10,398 nucleotides of DNA from JBFJVZ01 sp041623895. GTDB taxonomy: Bacteria; Planctomycetota; Planctomycetia; Pirellulales; Pirellulaceae. How positions within the stretch are numbered: the stretch's first letter is position 1; every line of letters starts with the position of its first letter. The position numbers and the translations under genes are program-made. The notes beneath the pieces are model-generated. The model was not told the origin of the DNA and ran no database searches. It saw only the letters and a program-made list of their open reading frames with translations. Positions 1-6,393 of the stretch are shown in pieces. Where the stretch lies: the NCBI GenBank assembly GCA_041623895.1, contig JBFJVZ010000292.1:1-10398 (forward strand). The letters run 5' to 3'.

Positions 1-261
1 CTGGAATGTGCTTCGATCCAGGACGTACTTGCCGCAACCGACGGGATCGACGACGAATCACACGGCGAATTAAAGCGGATGCTGCGGCGCATCGTATCGA
101 TGTTGACGCGATTGATCGGACGCGCTGGCGTCGTATCCGAGACGAGCGAAGAGTACAATTCTGCTGACGAGTACGAGTACCGCGATGCTGAGTACGAGTA
201 CGAGCACGAACAAAGACAGTCAGAACAATGGCATGAACGTTGCGGACTGGAAATGGTTTGA
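1..261 (+). CDS. C-terminal part of an unrecognised acidic, Tyr/Glu-rich protein
   Basis: The frame is open from the first base, so the gene starts outside the window; 86 codons are visible before the TGA at 259-261. I do not recognise the family. The first half is amphipathic and helical (a KRMLRRIVSMLTRLIGR segment). The second half is very acidic and contains near-duplicate EYEYR/EYEYE stretches encoded by repeated GAGTACGAGTAC units at 169-180 and 190-201. It sits just upstream of the group II intron-like element, whose probable 5' end (GTTTG, 256-260) would fall inside the last codons. The stop may therefore be supplied by the element rather than by the original gene. By position it would be the first cassette gene of the array. 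An internal ATG at 79 exists, but the open frame upstream makes a longer protein more likely. Confidence 0.45.
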   Translation: MECASIQDVLAATDGIDDESHGELKRMLRRIVSMLTRLIGRAGVVSETSEEYNSADEYEYRDAEYEYEHEQRQSEQWHERCGLEMV

Positions 262-637
262 AGATGAGCGGGTGTGAATCCCGCCTGGGTAACTGCTAGC
301 CACAGGCCCAGTATCGAGTTTTGCAGGCCCAATTGAGTGGATCGAAGCCGGGTAATGCCGGTGCAGGGAAGGCGTCCGAGCCAATACGCGGACTGATGGG
401 AGCCCTTCCGGACACAGAGCCGGACAATCGGTCACTCCCGTGGGATTCGCAGCGCACTTCGGTGCGTCGGTGTTGGTGGGGAGCCGGATGCGTTAGCGGC
501 GCACGTCCGGTTCTGGGAGGGGCCGAGGGTCAATTGGCCATGGATAGAATCTTGTGACACCACAGAATCGGAAACGAGTGGCAAACAGGGAACACAAACC
601 CTATCCTAAAATCCGAAAGACCTCGGTCTACTCGCAC
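256..637 (+). ncRNA. ORF-less group II intron-like RNA (degenerate or miniature)
   Basis: The main evidence is a near-perfect group II domain V at 481-513, described separately. Downstream is a candidate domain VI: CCGAGG (523-528) pairs with CCTCGG (621-626), followed by TCTACTCGCAC. This places an unpaired A (630) 7 nt before the proposed 3' end at 637, as expected for a branch point. Upstream, 261-420 has the style of a domain I: GCGGG-TGTGAA-TCCCGC hairpin, CCTGGGTAACTGC, and paired GCCGGG/TGCCGGTG and GGAAGGCGTCCG/CCTTCCGG segments. A CGCAC-TTCG-GTGCG hairpin (453-466) stands where the ORF-bearing domain IV usually lies. No reverse transcriptase or maturase is present, so any mobility would need help in trans. 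The 5' end (GTTTG at 256, against the consensus GTGYG) is a guess. The 3' part overlaps the left arm of the first attC-like palindrome. Domains I-IV are short, so this may be a relic rather than an active ribozyme. Confidence 0.55.
481..513 (+). ncRNA. Group II intron domain V
   Basis: A 33-nt hairpin with the catalytic domain V layout. The lower stem GAGCCGGA (481-488) pairs with TCCGGTTC (506-513) and includes the AGC catalytic triad at 482-484. The two-base CG bulge is at 504-505. The upper stem TGCG (489-492) pairs with CGCA (500-503). The tip, TTAGCGG, differs from the usual GNRA tetraloop, which is the one clear departure from consensus and may mark decay. Confidence 0.75.
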
Positions 638-706
638 CGAAGGACCGGTGGATCGTTTTCAAAAATGGATGCTCAACTCCCGGTCCTCGGTGATCGATAT
701 GCGACC
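625..706 (+). repeat. attC-like recombination site 1
   Basis: An imperfect palindrome. CACCGAAGGACCGG (635-648) pairs with CCGGTCCTCGGTG (680-692) with one extra A on the left arm, and outer GGTC (625-628) can pair with GACC (703-706). The loop carries AATGGATGCTCAACTC (664-679), identical to 1278-1293 in site 2, and CGTTTTCAAA, shared with site 3. Bulged arms around a variable central segment fit integron attC sites. The outer R boxes (RYYYAAC/GTTRRRY) are not recognisable here, unlike in sites 2 and 3, and the left end overlaps the intron-like element. The site may therefore be damaged. Confidence 0.55.
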
Positions 707-738
707 AACCGCAAAGCTGATAACGGATACTGAAACAC

Positions 739-1191
739 ATGAATGATCCAAAGCCAGATTATTCCGATCCTGAGGTGGAAATGGAGTGGCTCGACGAGCA
801 AGAAGAAAACATTGCCCGCTATTTGGAACTGGAATCCGTTTCAGTCAAAGATGAACCTGCGATCATGTGGTGTCTTGCGCCTTACGTCTCAATTTGGACA
901 CTAGCACCAGACGCTGATCGTGACCGAATCTGGATTGTGTCTGGTGACTTGCCTACAGACTACATCATCGACGCTGACATATCGGACGCTCGAACCGCTG
1001 CCTCGGCATTTGCTAAACGCTGGGTAGACGTATCGGAGTGCATGATCCAAGGTCAATCTCATCCAACGATTCAGATCGGCCACATGAACGATCCCAATAA
1101 ACGCCGCGAACTTGGCGAGTTGCTGCGTCGCCGTGCTTCGATATTATCAAAGTGGGCGACGGACGATTCGATTTGGGAAGAAGAGCCGTGA
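739..1191 (+). CDS. DUF4826-like cassette protein
   Basis: A 150-aa soluble, acidic protein. An N-terminal EWLDEQEENIARYLELE helix is followed by APYVSIWTL, then IWIVSGDLPTDYI, a FAKRWVDVSECM helix, HPTIQIG, and a closing DDSIWEEE. This order, above all the SGDLPTDY and HPTIxIG segments and the tryptophan-rich end, matches what I remember of the DUF4826 family, whose function is unknown. Its length is complete for such a domain. No signal peptide or membrane segment is seen. The start has no obvious Shine-Dalgarno sequence; it lies 32 nt after attC-like site 1 and the gene is followed at once by attC-like site 2, so it has the layout of one integron cassette (gene plus attC). A role as a stand-alone cassette cargo is inferred from position only. 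Confidence 0.8.
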   Translation: MNDPKPDYSDPEVEMEWLDEQEENIARYLELESVSVKDEPAIMWCLAPYVSIWTLAPDADRDRIWIVSGDLPTDYIIDADISDARTAASAFAKRWVDVSECMIQGQSHPTIQIGHMNDPNKRRELGELLRRRASILSKWATDDSIWEEEP

Positions 1192-1231
1192 ACAACACCT
1201 CAATTCGTGCTCGCATCGAAAACAGAGTGCC

Positions 1232-1322
1232 GCATAACCATCGCATTCACACGGAGGCCCGTTGGTTCGGTCTTACGAATGGATGCTCAACTCACGGGCC
1301 CCGGTGATGCCGGTGGTTATCC
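1232..1322 (+). repeat. attC-like recombination site 2
   Basis: The clearest of the three. It is bounded by GCATAAC (1232-1238) and GTTATCC (1316-1322), which pair imperfectly like attC R boxes. The inner arms CACGGAGGCCCGT and ACGGGCCCCGGTGAT pair with extrahelical bases. The loop contains AATGGATGCTCAACTC (1278-1293), identical to site 1. The 91-bp size is normal for attC. It lies between the stop of the DUF4826-like gene and the next gene, 42 nt before that start codon. Confidence 0.65.
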
Positions 1323-1364
1323 GACTGAAATCCATCGACTTCTAAACGTTGATCCGAAGATTCA

Positions 1365-1874
1365 ATGGGACACACGGCACCGATTCAATGCCCGGATTGC
1401 TCTGCAATACGCGACGTCGAGCTAAAGGATATGGCAATCAATGCGGCTGATGCCACATTCACCTACACGCATCTTTGTGACTGCGGTTACTCACACTCGT
1501 TTGTCGACGCACCTATCACTGACGTCGAACGGTTCATCCCAGACGTCTCGGAGTCGCAGCGAGTGGCGGAATCGCTCGGAATCTCTCCCGAAACGTACGC
1601 CTTCTACATCTGGCCGCCGGATGTCCGCTCCGCGATCGACAAAGAACGCCGCAAACTTCCTGAATCTAAAACAAAACGCGATCTTCGTGCCGCCGCATTG
1701 CCGCTGCCAAAGCAACTTGATGAACGGTGGTGGGTTGTCTACAAGCTCTCGCATACAATCGTTTTCGACCCGCGAATCAATACGTACGGCTTCGTGGAAA
1801 CCGACGGCTCCATTGCTGAAACGGGCGATATTGTCTCGCTTGTCGCGAAACTCAAACTTGACGACGCCACCTGA
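1365..1874 (+). CDS. Zinc-ribbon cassette protein, unknown function
   Basis: A 169-aa protein that I do not recognise as a named family. Residues 9-12 (CPDC) and a CDCG pair near residue 38 form a probable four-cysteine zinc ribbon. A helical middle region follows (SESQRVAESLGISPETYAFYIWP), then a basic stretch (KERRKLPESKTKRDLR), then a beta-rich end (RWWVVYKLSHTIVFDPRINTYGFVETDG) closing with a short helix. No signal peptide or transmembrane segment is visible, so it is probably cytoplasmic. The ATG follows a modest GAAG element at about 8 nt. It is enclosed between attC-like sites 2 and 3 and so forms a complete one-gene cassette. Other open frames over the same bases look like shadows of this one. 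Confidence 0.75.
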   Translation: MGHTAPIQCPDCSAIRDVELKDMAINAADATFTYTHLCDCGYSHSFVDAPITDVERFIPDVSESQRVAESLGISPETYAFYIWPPDVRSAIDKERRKLPESKTKRDLRAAALPLPKQLDERWWVVYKLSHTIVFDPRINTYGFVETDGSIAETGDIVSLVAKLKLDDAT

Positions 1875-1886
1875 CCGCATCGTGGC

Positions 1887-1972
1887 GGATAACCACTGCA
1901 CCCGAGCGGCGATGTCGGGCGTTTTCAAATGGACAATCTCTGGTCGCCGCCGGATGATTGGAAACGTTATGC
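1887..1972 (+). repeat. attC-like recombination site 3
   Basis: Outer boxes GGATAAC (1887-1893) and GTTATGC (1966-1972) have the form of attC R boxes. Inner arms CACCCGAGCGGCGA (1899-1912) and TCGCCGCCGGATG (1944-1956) pair with a bulge. The loop shares CGTTTTCAAA...ATGGA with site 1. It begins 12 nt after the stop of the preceding cassette gene. An in-frame ATG at 1929 lies inside the loop and is unlikely to be the start of the next gene. Confidence 0.6.
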
Positions 1973-2006
1973 GTTCGTCAGCAAAACTGGCTCTTCCTCG
2001 CAATTC

Positions 2007-2630
2007 ATGAACGACTCCAATACCACGTCCGATGGATCAACCGAGTTGAATCCCTATTCACCACCATCAGCCGGTGAGGAGTCCGAAACTGGAATTGTCG
2101 CCAATGGCGTGTACCGGGACGGCAACAGAATGGTTGTGGATACCGCAAACCACCACTTTGAAAATATTTGCGTAAAGACTGGGATAACCGCGGATTCGGT
2201 CTGGGTTTTGGAAGATCGGGCGATTTCCCAAAAAATTTGGATGACGTCGTTTGCAATGTGCGGCCTTATCGGAGTCTGGTTTGCAAAGAGATGGTATGGA
2301 AGGCCAGTCAAACTCTCAGTTCCGATCGAACAAGAATGGATGGAGCGAGCGACATCCAGTGCGGCCGCATGGACGAAGATTCTCCAACTCGCTTTCGTCG
2401 TGCTTGTCCTCTCGATTTTGCTGAGCGTTTTCACATTTACGTCTCTCCTGCAGATTCTGATCCTGTTGTCAATGGTCGCAACGGTTGCGATTTCCGTTTA
2501 TACCTATCGCAAATGTCAAGCTCGAGATGCCCCACTGAGGGTACGACGCAGAGCGCGGGCTCGTCTGGATGACAGGTGCGCATGCGACAGTGCTCCAAAG
2601 ACTCTCCCAAGTTCCGTCAAACGCAGCTGA
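2007..2630 (+). CDS. Membrane protein of a planctomycete NPYxPP family, frameshifted near its 3' end
   Basis: A 207-aa reading frame from the ATG at 2007. I prefer this start because the NPYSPPSA motif near residue 15 opens most members of this family, and the upstream ATG (1929) lies inside attC-like site 3. After a GVYRDGNRMVV strand comes a CVKTG motif, a first hydrophobic segment (WMTSFAMCGLIGVWFA), a short loop, and a long double hydrophobic region (ILQLAFVVLVLSILLSVF and LLQILILLSMVATVAISVY). Members I remember end with a strand like DRYVWLKGVHPDFLxxLP. That strand exists here in the next frame (about 2548-2616: ERGLVWMTGAHATVLQRLSQ), so the arginine-rich tail of this frame after about residue 178 looks like out-of-frame translation. 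One extra base near 2541-2547 would explain it. Function unknown; likely an inner-membrane protein, and probably the fourth cassette gene. Confidence 0.65.
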   Translation: MNDSNTTSDGSTELNPYSPPSAGEESETGIVANGVYRDGNRMVVDTANHHFENICVKTGITADSVWVLEDRAISQKIWMTSFAMCGLIGVWFAKRWYGRPVKLSVPIEQEWMERATSSAAAWTKILQLAFVVLVLSILLSVFTFTSLLQILILLSMVATVAISVYTYRKCQARDAPLRVRRRARARLDDRCACDSAPKTLPSSVKRS

Positions 2631-2814
2631 GTCTCTGCCACAAGAAGACGAGAAAAAGTGTGGAGAATGCGGCCGAAAGGGTCGGGTGACTCCTCAGATG
2701 CAGGAGCAGGATCCACGAAGAGATGTGTTGGGTGCAATCGGTAAAATCAAAAGAACGATTGCGATCGAACCCGAGAAAGAACCGCAATCAATCCTTCGAG
2801 ACGCACAAGCTTGA
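2539..2814 (+). pseudogene. Displaced C-terminal part of the NPYxPP membrane protein
   Basis: This frame is closed by TGA at 2536-2538 and open from 2539. It carries AERGLVWMTGAHATVLQRLSQVP, which fits the expected C-terminal element of the upstream membrane protein, and then a polar stretch with a CGEC pair and many charged residues up to the TGA at 2812-2814. Family members usually stop soon after the LxxLP-like end, so the polar tail may be read-through sequence rather than original protein. A sequencing error could produce the same picture. Confidence 0.45.
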
Positions 2815-3137
2815 TCAACCGAACATCATCACAGCTTGGCCTGTGACCGCTAAACGAATGCGCTGACCACGTAAAAAACCAGGACAAACCTGCTTGACGC
2901 TACAGCCTCTTTCAGAGATGGTCCAACCGCTGCGGCGTAGCGTTGACTTGGCGATATGGCTTTAGGGCAGGTCAAACGCCTTTCGCTGACCCCCCAAATG
3001 AAAACGATTGGCATGTCGGTGGCACAAAGGTTCGCCGCCTGAAACTCGGGCGCGGCAAACGCCATGATCTAGCGCCTTTCCATCCGACGCACGACGCAAA
3101 CTCGGCATCGGTCCAACGTTGCGTAAGGTTGACAGTA
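2815..3137. other. Gene-poor stretch between the cassettes and the minus-strand genes
   Basis: About 320 bp without a convincing gene. The frames that stay open on either strand have no recognisable composition, ribosome-binding site or motif. I looked for a fourth attC palindrome closing the last cassette and did not find one with R boxes. One small hairpin is present (GGTCA 2970-2974 with TGACC 2987-2991). The stretch may contain decayed cassette sequence. Confidence 0.4.
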
Positions 3138-3302
3138 TTACTTTCGCGTATTCTTGACGCTTCCGCCGCAACGTGGGCAGCGCCCTGCCCTTGGGCAAGG
3201 TGTACCTTTCGGGCATGTGCCGCCTTGATTACTACTTCCGCACAGGAATGCACCACACTTGGTGCACTGTTTAGCCTGGCCACCACATGTGCAGTTTGAC
3301 AT
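3138..3302 (-). CDS. Small cysteine-rich zinc-ribbon protein (54 aa)
   Basis: From the ATG at 3302 the protein opens MSNCTCGGQAKQCTKCGAF and ends RCPRCGGSVKNTRK. Eight cysteines appear, arranged as CxC, CxxC, single Cys residues around GGTCPKGTPCP, and a final CxxCGG, so one or two zinc sites are likely. I chose 3302 over the in-frame ATG at 3332 because GGAG and GAAGAAG lie just upstream of 3302 and nothing like a ribosome-binding site precedes 3332. It has no membrane segment and no recognised family. It follows the 211-aa zinc-ribbon gene on the same strand after about 130 bp, and the shared zinc chemistry may mean a shared role, but that is inference. Confidence 0.55.
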   Translation of the reverse strand: MSNCTCGGQAKQCTKCGAFLCGSSNQGGTCPKGTPCPRAGRCPRCGGSVKNTRK

Positions 3303-3433
3303 CGCTTCTTCGCTCCATTGAGAATTGACCATTCGAGAATCAGATCAAGTGTCTTGATTCGTCGCCAAAAGAAGGGTTACTGATTATATCGTCTGGCATA
3401 TGAGATGACGTCGCTCCCAATGGCGTCGTGTTT

Positions 3434-4069
3434 TCAGAAAAAGATATACCAGATTACGAATATCAACGTTCGTAGTACGTCGAGGACGGCGACTGCTGTG
3501 CCGGCAATGTAACCAAATACGATTCTTCTGCGGATCTTGCCGACTTGCAATTCACGCGGAGTTTCTTGATCGCAATTTGCTGCAAATCCAATTTCCATCA
3601 GGCCAGCAAAGAACGCGACAACGGGGCAATAGACAAGCGTTATGAGTGCAATGATCCCAAACCATAGTGGAAATCGCGAGTTGACAACCGCTTTGCGTAA
3701 TTCACGTGGCGTTGGTTCAGAAGTGGAGTCAGAGCCGAAATCCAGTTCGTCATCGGATTCAGAAGGTGCTTTGGGTGGACTGTTAAATCTTTTAAGGCAC
3801 GCTGGACAGACACCTCTCTTGATGATGCAGCGATGAGCTGAGCACCAACTTTTAAACGACGCGCGAGGCGCGCCGCAGGCCATGCAAGGTTCTGAATGGT
3901 TCAGGTCGTGTTCCGTGCCGCACTCCAGGCACTTGCTCCGTAAAAACTCCTTACCTGGAAAGGGAACCGACACATAGGAACTGCATTTTGGACAGGCGAG
4001 CTTCTGTCCGGCCACAGAGTTTTTGGCTTTAATTTTTGTGGAGCATTTATCACATGAGAATCGGATCAT
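3434..4069 (-). CDS. Multi-zinc-ribbon membrane protein, unknown function
   Basis: A 211-aa protein. Residues 1-37 form a zinc ribbon with the signature IRFSCDKCSTKIKA...AGQKLACPKCSSYVSVP, which I associate with many planctomycete proteins. Two further cysteine groups follow: CLECGTEH...CMACGA at about 48-66, and CSAHRC...CPACLKRF at about 76-93. Residues 95-125 are an acidic/serine-rich linker. The C-terminal part is hydrophobic, with membrane segments at about 133-165 (FPLWFGIIALITLVYCPVVA onward) and about 184-211, ending directly in IWYIFF. The layout suggests cytoplasmic zinc modules tethered to the membrane. It begins 84 nt after the phosphatase gene on the same strand, so it could be a distal member of that operon or have its own promoter. 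A GAGAAC element precedes the ATG. Confidence 0.75.
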   Translation of the reverse strand: MIRFSCDKCSTKIKAKNSVAGQKLACPKCSSYVSVPFPGKEFLRSKCLECGTEHDLNHSEPCMACGAPRASFKSWCSAHRCIIKRGVCPACLKRFNSPPKAPSESDDELDFGSDSTSEPTPRELRKAVVNSRFPLWFGIIALITLVYCPVVAFFAGLMEIGFAANCDQETPRELQVGKIRRRIVFGYIAGTAVAVLDVLRTLIFVIWYIFF

Positions 4070-4153
4070 TGTTCTCGAATCATTTCGGACCTCAATTCGA
4101 TTCCTGTGAATGAATCAAATCAGGTGCTTTTTCCTACGACACGGCGAATTGTG

Positions 4154-6391
4154 TCATTCTTCCTCGGTGGAAACCTTGGGTGGATACGCTCGCTGAAACT
4201 CTGATTCATCGAATTGAAGCTGATAGACTTCGGGCAGTTGATTCAGTCGGTGTCGGGCGACGCACGGTGACGGAAATGGCGGAACGCCCCACTCGCCGAT
4301 GTTGCGTCCCATCGCATTAATTGTCAGGACTGGATTCGGCCAATCGGTGAAGGCTTGATAGCGATCACGTATGTGGTCGTGACCACGAATCAGTCGCCGG
4401 ACGGGAATCCCCAATCGCTCATCGGCGACGACACAAAAGTCTTGAAAATTCTCGCGCCCGTACTCGCTTCCTCGCGAGAAACGTGATGGCAACTTGCGGC
4501 GGGCATTCACAGCACGCAACCAAACAAAGTCCTGCACGCACTGTGGACTGCTGAGGTCAGCACGAGATTGAAGCGAATCCAACAAATCGGCGTGAGGAAA
4601 ACCACCGTGCGCTAACATTGACCCATCCGGCAGAAAGATTGCTCGCGGCAAAGCAGCGAAGAACGCGGATGCTTGTTTTGCCATCTCGACAATCTGCCGA
4701 CTTTGATCTGTGGCTGATGTCGCAATTTCGTTCAATTCAATGATGGTTTCCGCGGGCTCGACCCCGATCTCGAACCGCTGCGCTTGCTCGTTCCAGACAA
4801 ATTCATCGTGGTTCCCGGGGACTACGGCGATTTGCCCCGGATGTTTCGCCAGCAAGCGGAACAAAAACGCAAGCGTTTCAATGCCGCGTTCTCCACGATC
4901 CAAAAAGTCACCTAAAAAAACAGCATGGGGCTGCGTCCCCTCGGATGCTGAAATTTGCTCGATGAAACGCCATGTGTTGGCTAACGAAAGCAAGTCGCAA
5001 TGCACATCCCCAATGAACCAAAGACTTTGGGGAAGCTGTCGCTCGGCCGGAACGACCACAATCGACTCGCCATCGTTTCGATGTTCCGAAAACAGCAGAG
5101 GCTGCTCGACTGCGACTTTCATTTCGTCGACGTTCGGTATGGCTGCCGCTTCCAAACACTGCTGCCAATCAACCATCCCGTCGGGTGCGACTTGATGGAC
5201 GACCAACTCCTCCGGAGTCGGTGCATCGGTTGTCTCTTCGATTTTATCGGCTACCCCAGCCTGCTGAACTACCTTGGTGGATTCTGCGGCGGTTGGGGAC
5301 AGATCCTCCTTGCTTTCGGCGACCAACGGTTCGTCTTCGACATTATTCGTATCGTCGTCAGTTGATAGTGCCGCTGTCTCTCCAGGTTGCGATCGCTGGC
5401 TTTTAGCGATTCGCCCGGCGTGCCGTAAACGCACAGCATCGATCAAAGCTGGCAACGGCACAAAGACGGCATCGATTTGCTCGTTCTCAAAGTAACGCCA
5501 CAGTCGATGTCTGCGCAATGTCGACGCGATCTCGCGCAATTCGTCGATTACCTCGTCACGTACGTCTAGTGAAAGCTTTGCCAAGCCTTCCACAAGGGTC
5601 AGCCTGCATGCATCAAATCGTTCCCTTGCCGAGTCCTGCCGGCTATTGACCAAAAAGTGAAATAACGTCACCCAGTCAAATTCATCGGCCAGTACGCGGA
5701 GTCGACTGCGAGGGCGCTGAAGGCACCACCGTATTTGATCTTCCATCCGGTAACGAAGTCGGTTGTCCGGACCCTGTGCGTCAAAGACCAACTGCGCAAG
5801 CGGTGTCATCAGCATCGCTTGCCAGGTCGCGTCCCCAATAAGAGCTAGATCTCGCACTGATGGTTCTGGCATCACCACTTCTTGAGCATCCACCGAGAAG
5901 TGATCGCAGGCCAAGTACTTATCTGTTTTTCTACGTAGATCCCGGATCGCATCCTGCATGTAGTCACGAGGAATCACACGTCTTAGATCCGCCTGCCTAA
6001 ACCGCTCGAGCAATTGTTGCCGTTCGTCGAACGTACAACGGTGCGCGAGAAACCATGCCAATAAATCGAAAGCCAAGTCGAGCTTTTTCATCGCCTCTGG
6101 CTGAGAATCACCCTCCCACAGCAGATCCCCGTAAAACGATCTGCGGGCATGACGAGCATCTTCGCTTCCAGGTTGGGATTCATTCTGCAACCAATCGGAT
6201 TGGATCTGTTCGATGAACAACCTGACAAGCCGTCGTTCATCTTCGCTCAGAAAGTGGTCTTCCCATGCTGCACCAAGGAATGGCACGGGTAAAAGCGCCA
6301 CCCAATCGCCCTGGGCAAGACCAAGCTCAACGAAGGCAGACTCTTCTTCCGGTGTTAAATTCTGTTTCAAGTCGATTGCTGGGGACTCCAT
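4154..6391 (-). CDS. PPP-family (calcineurin-like) Ser/Thr phosphatase with a long novel N-terminal region
   Basis: 745 aa from the ATG at 6391. This start lies 2 nt after the TAG of the preceding gene and has GGAG inside that gene's last codons, which suggests translational coupling; an upstream in-frame ATG at 6415 would overlap that gene. The C-terminal 300 residues contain every PPP metal-site motif in order: GDVHCD (461-466), GDFLDRG (494-500), GNHDE (526-530), AHGGFP (594-599) and RGHDH (669-673). It should be a two-metal phosphoprotein phosphatase acting on Ser/Thr phosphate. Residues 1-325 are mainly helical and match no domain I know; 335-400 is an acidic low-complexity linker. There is no signal peptide, so it is probably cytoplasmic. 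As last gene of the vWA-kinase-FHA operon it is the obvious partner that reverses the kinase. Typical stand-alone bacterial PPP enzymes are about 220-300 aa, so the N-terminal half is an unusual addition, perhaps for docking. Confidence 0.88.
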   Translation of the reverse strand: MESPAIDLKQNLTPEEESAFVELGLAQGDWVALLPVPFLGAAWEDHFLSEDERRLVRLFIEQIQSDWLQNESQPGSEDARHARRSFYGDLLWEGDSQPEAMKKLDLAFDLLAWFLAHRCTFDERQQLLERFRQADLRRVIPRDYMQDAIRDLRRKTDKYLACDHFSVDAQEVVMPEPSVRDLALIGDATWQAMLMTPLAQLVFDAQGPDNRLRYRMEDQIRWCLQRPRSRLRVLADEFDWVTLFHFLVNSRQDSARERFDACRLTLVEGLAKLSLDVRDEVIDELREIASTLRRHRLWRYFENEQIDAVFVPLPALIDAVRLRHAGRIAKSQRSQPGETAALSTDDDTNNVEDEPLVAESKEDLSPTAAESTKVVQQAGVADKIEETTDAPTPEELVVHQVAPDGMVDWQQCLEAAAIPNVDEMKVAVEQPLLFSEHRNDGESIVVVPAERQLPQSLWFIGDVHCDLLSLANTWRFIEQISASEGTQPHAVFLGDFLDRGERGIETLAFLFRLLAKHPGQIAVVPGNHDEFVWNEQAQRFEIGVEPAETIIELNEIATSATDQSRQIVEMAKQASAFFAALPRAIFLPDGSMLAHGGFPHADLLDSLQSRADLSSPQCVQDFVWLRAVNARRKLPSRFSRGSEYGRENFQDFCVVADERLGIPVRRLIRGHDHIRDRYQAFTDWPNPVLTINAMGRNIGEWGVPPFPSPCVARHRLNQLPEVYQLQFDESEFQRAYPPKVSTEEE

Positions 6392-6393
6392 TT

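Noticed and set aside
256..420. Possible cobalamin riboswitch, from the GCGGGTGTGAATCCCGC and CTGGGTAACTGC segments
   Set aside because: The B12 box and the expected downstream gene are missing, while a clear group II domain V follows; the intron-like reading explains more.
1491..2003. Long minus-strand open frame (170 codons) opposite the zinc-ribbon cassette gene
   Set aside because: It has arginine-rich, low-information composition, no ribosome-binding site, and crosses attC-like site 3; it is a shadow of the + strand gene.
1929..2006. Upstream start for the membrane protein gene at 1929
   Set aside because: It lies inside the loop of attC-like site 3, and the added residues have no family resemblance; the 2007 ATG places NPYSPP near the N-terminus as expected.
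2970..2991. GGTCA/TGACC hairpin as a fourth attC site or terminator
   Set aside because: It is too short, lacks R boxes and the shared loop sequence, and has no T-run.
2943..3299. Plus-strand open frame opposite the small zinc-ribbon gene
   Set aside because: No motif or ribosome-binding site; its second half is antisense to the cysteine-rich gene, which has a clear composition signature.
4138..4155. Inverted repeat GACAC/GTGTC at the end of the phosphatase gene as a terminator
   Set aside because: The stem is only five pairs and no T-run follows on the minus strand.
4710..5195. Plus-strand open frame of 161 codons inside the phosphatase gene
   Set aside because: The opposite strand encodes the PPP motifs; this frame is serine/cysteine-rich shadow sequence.
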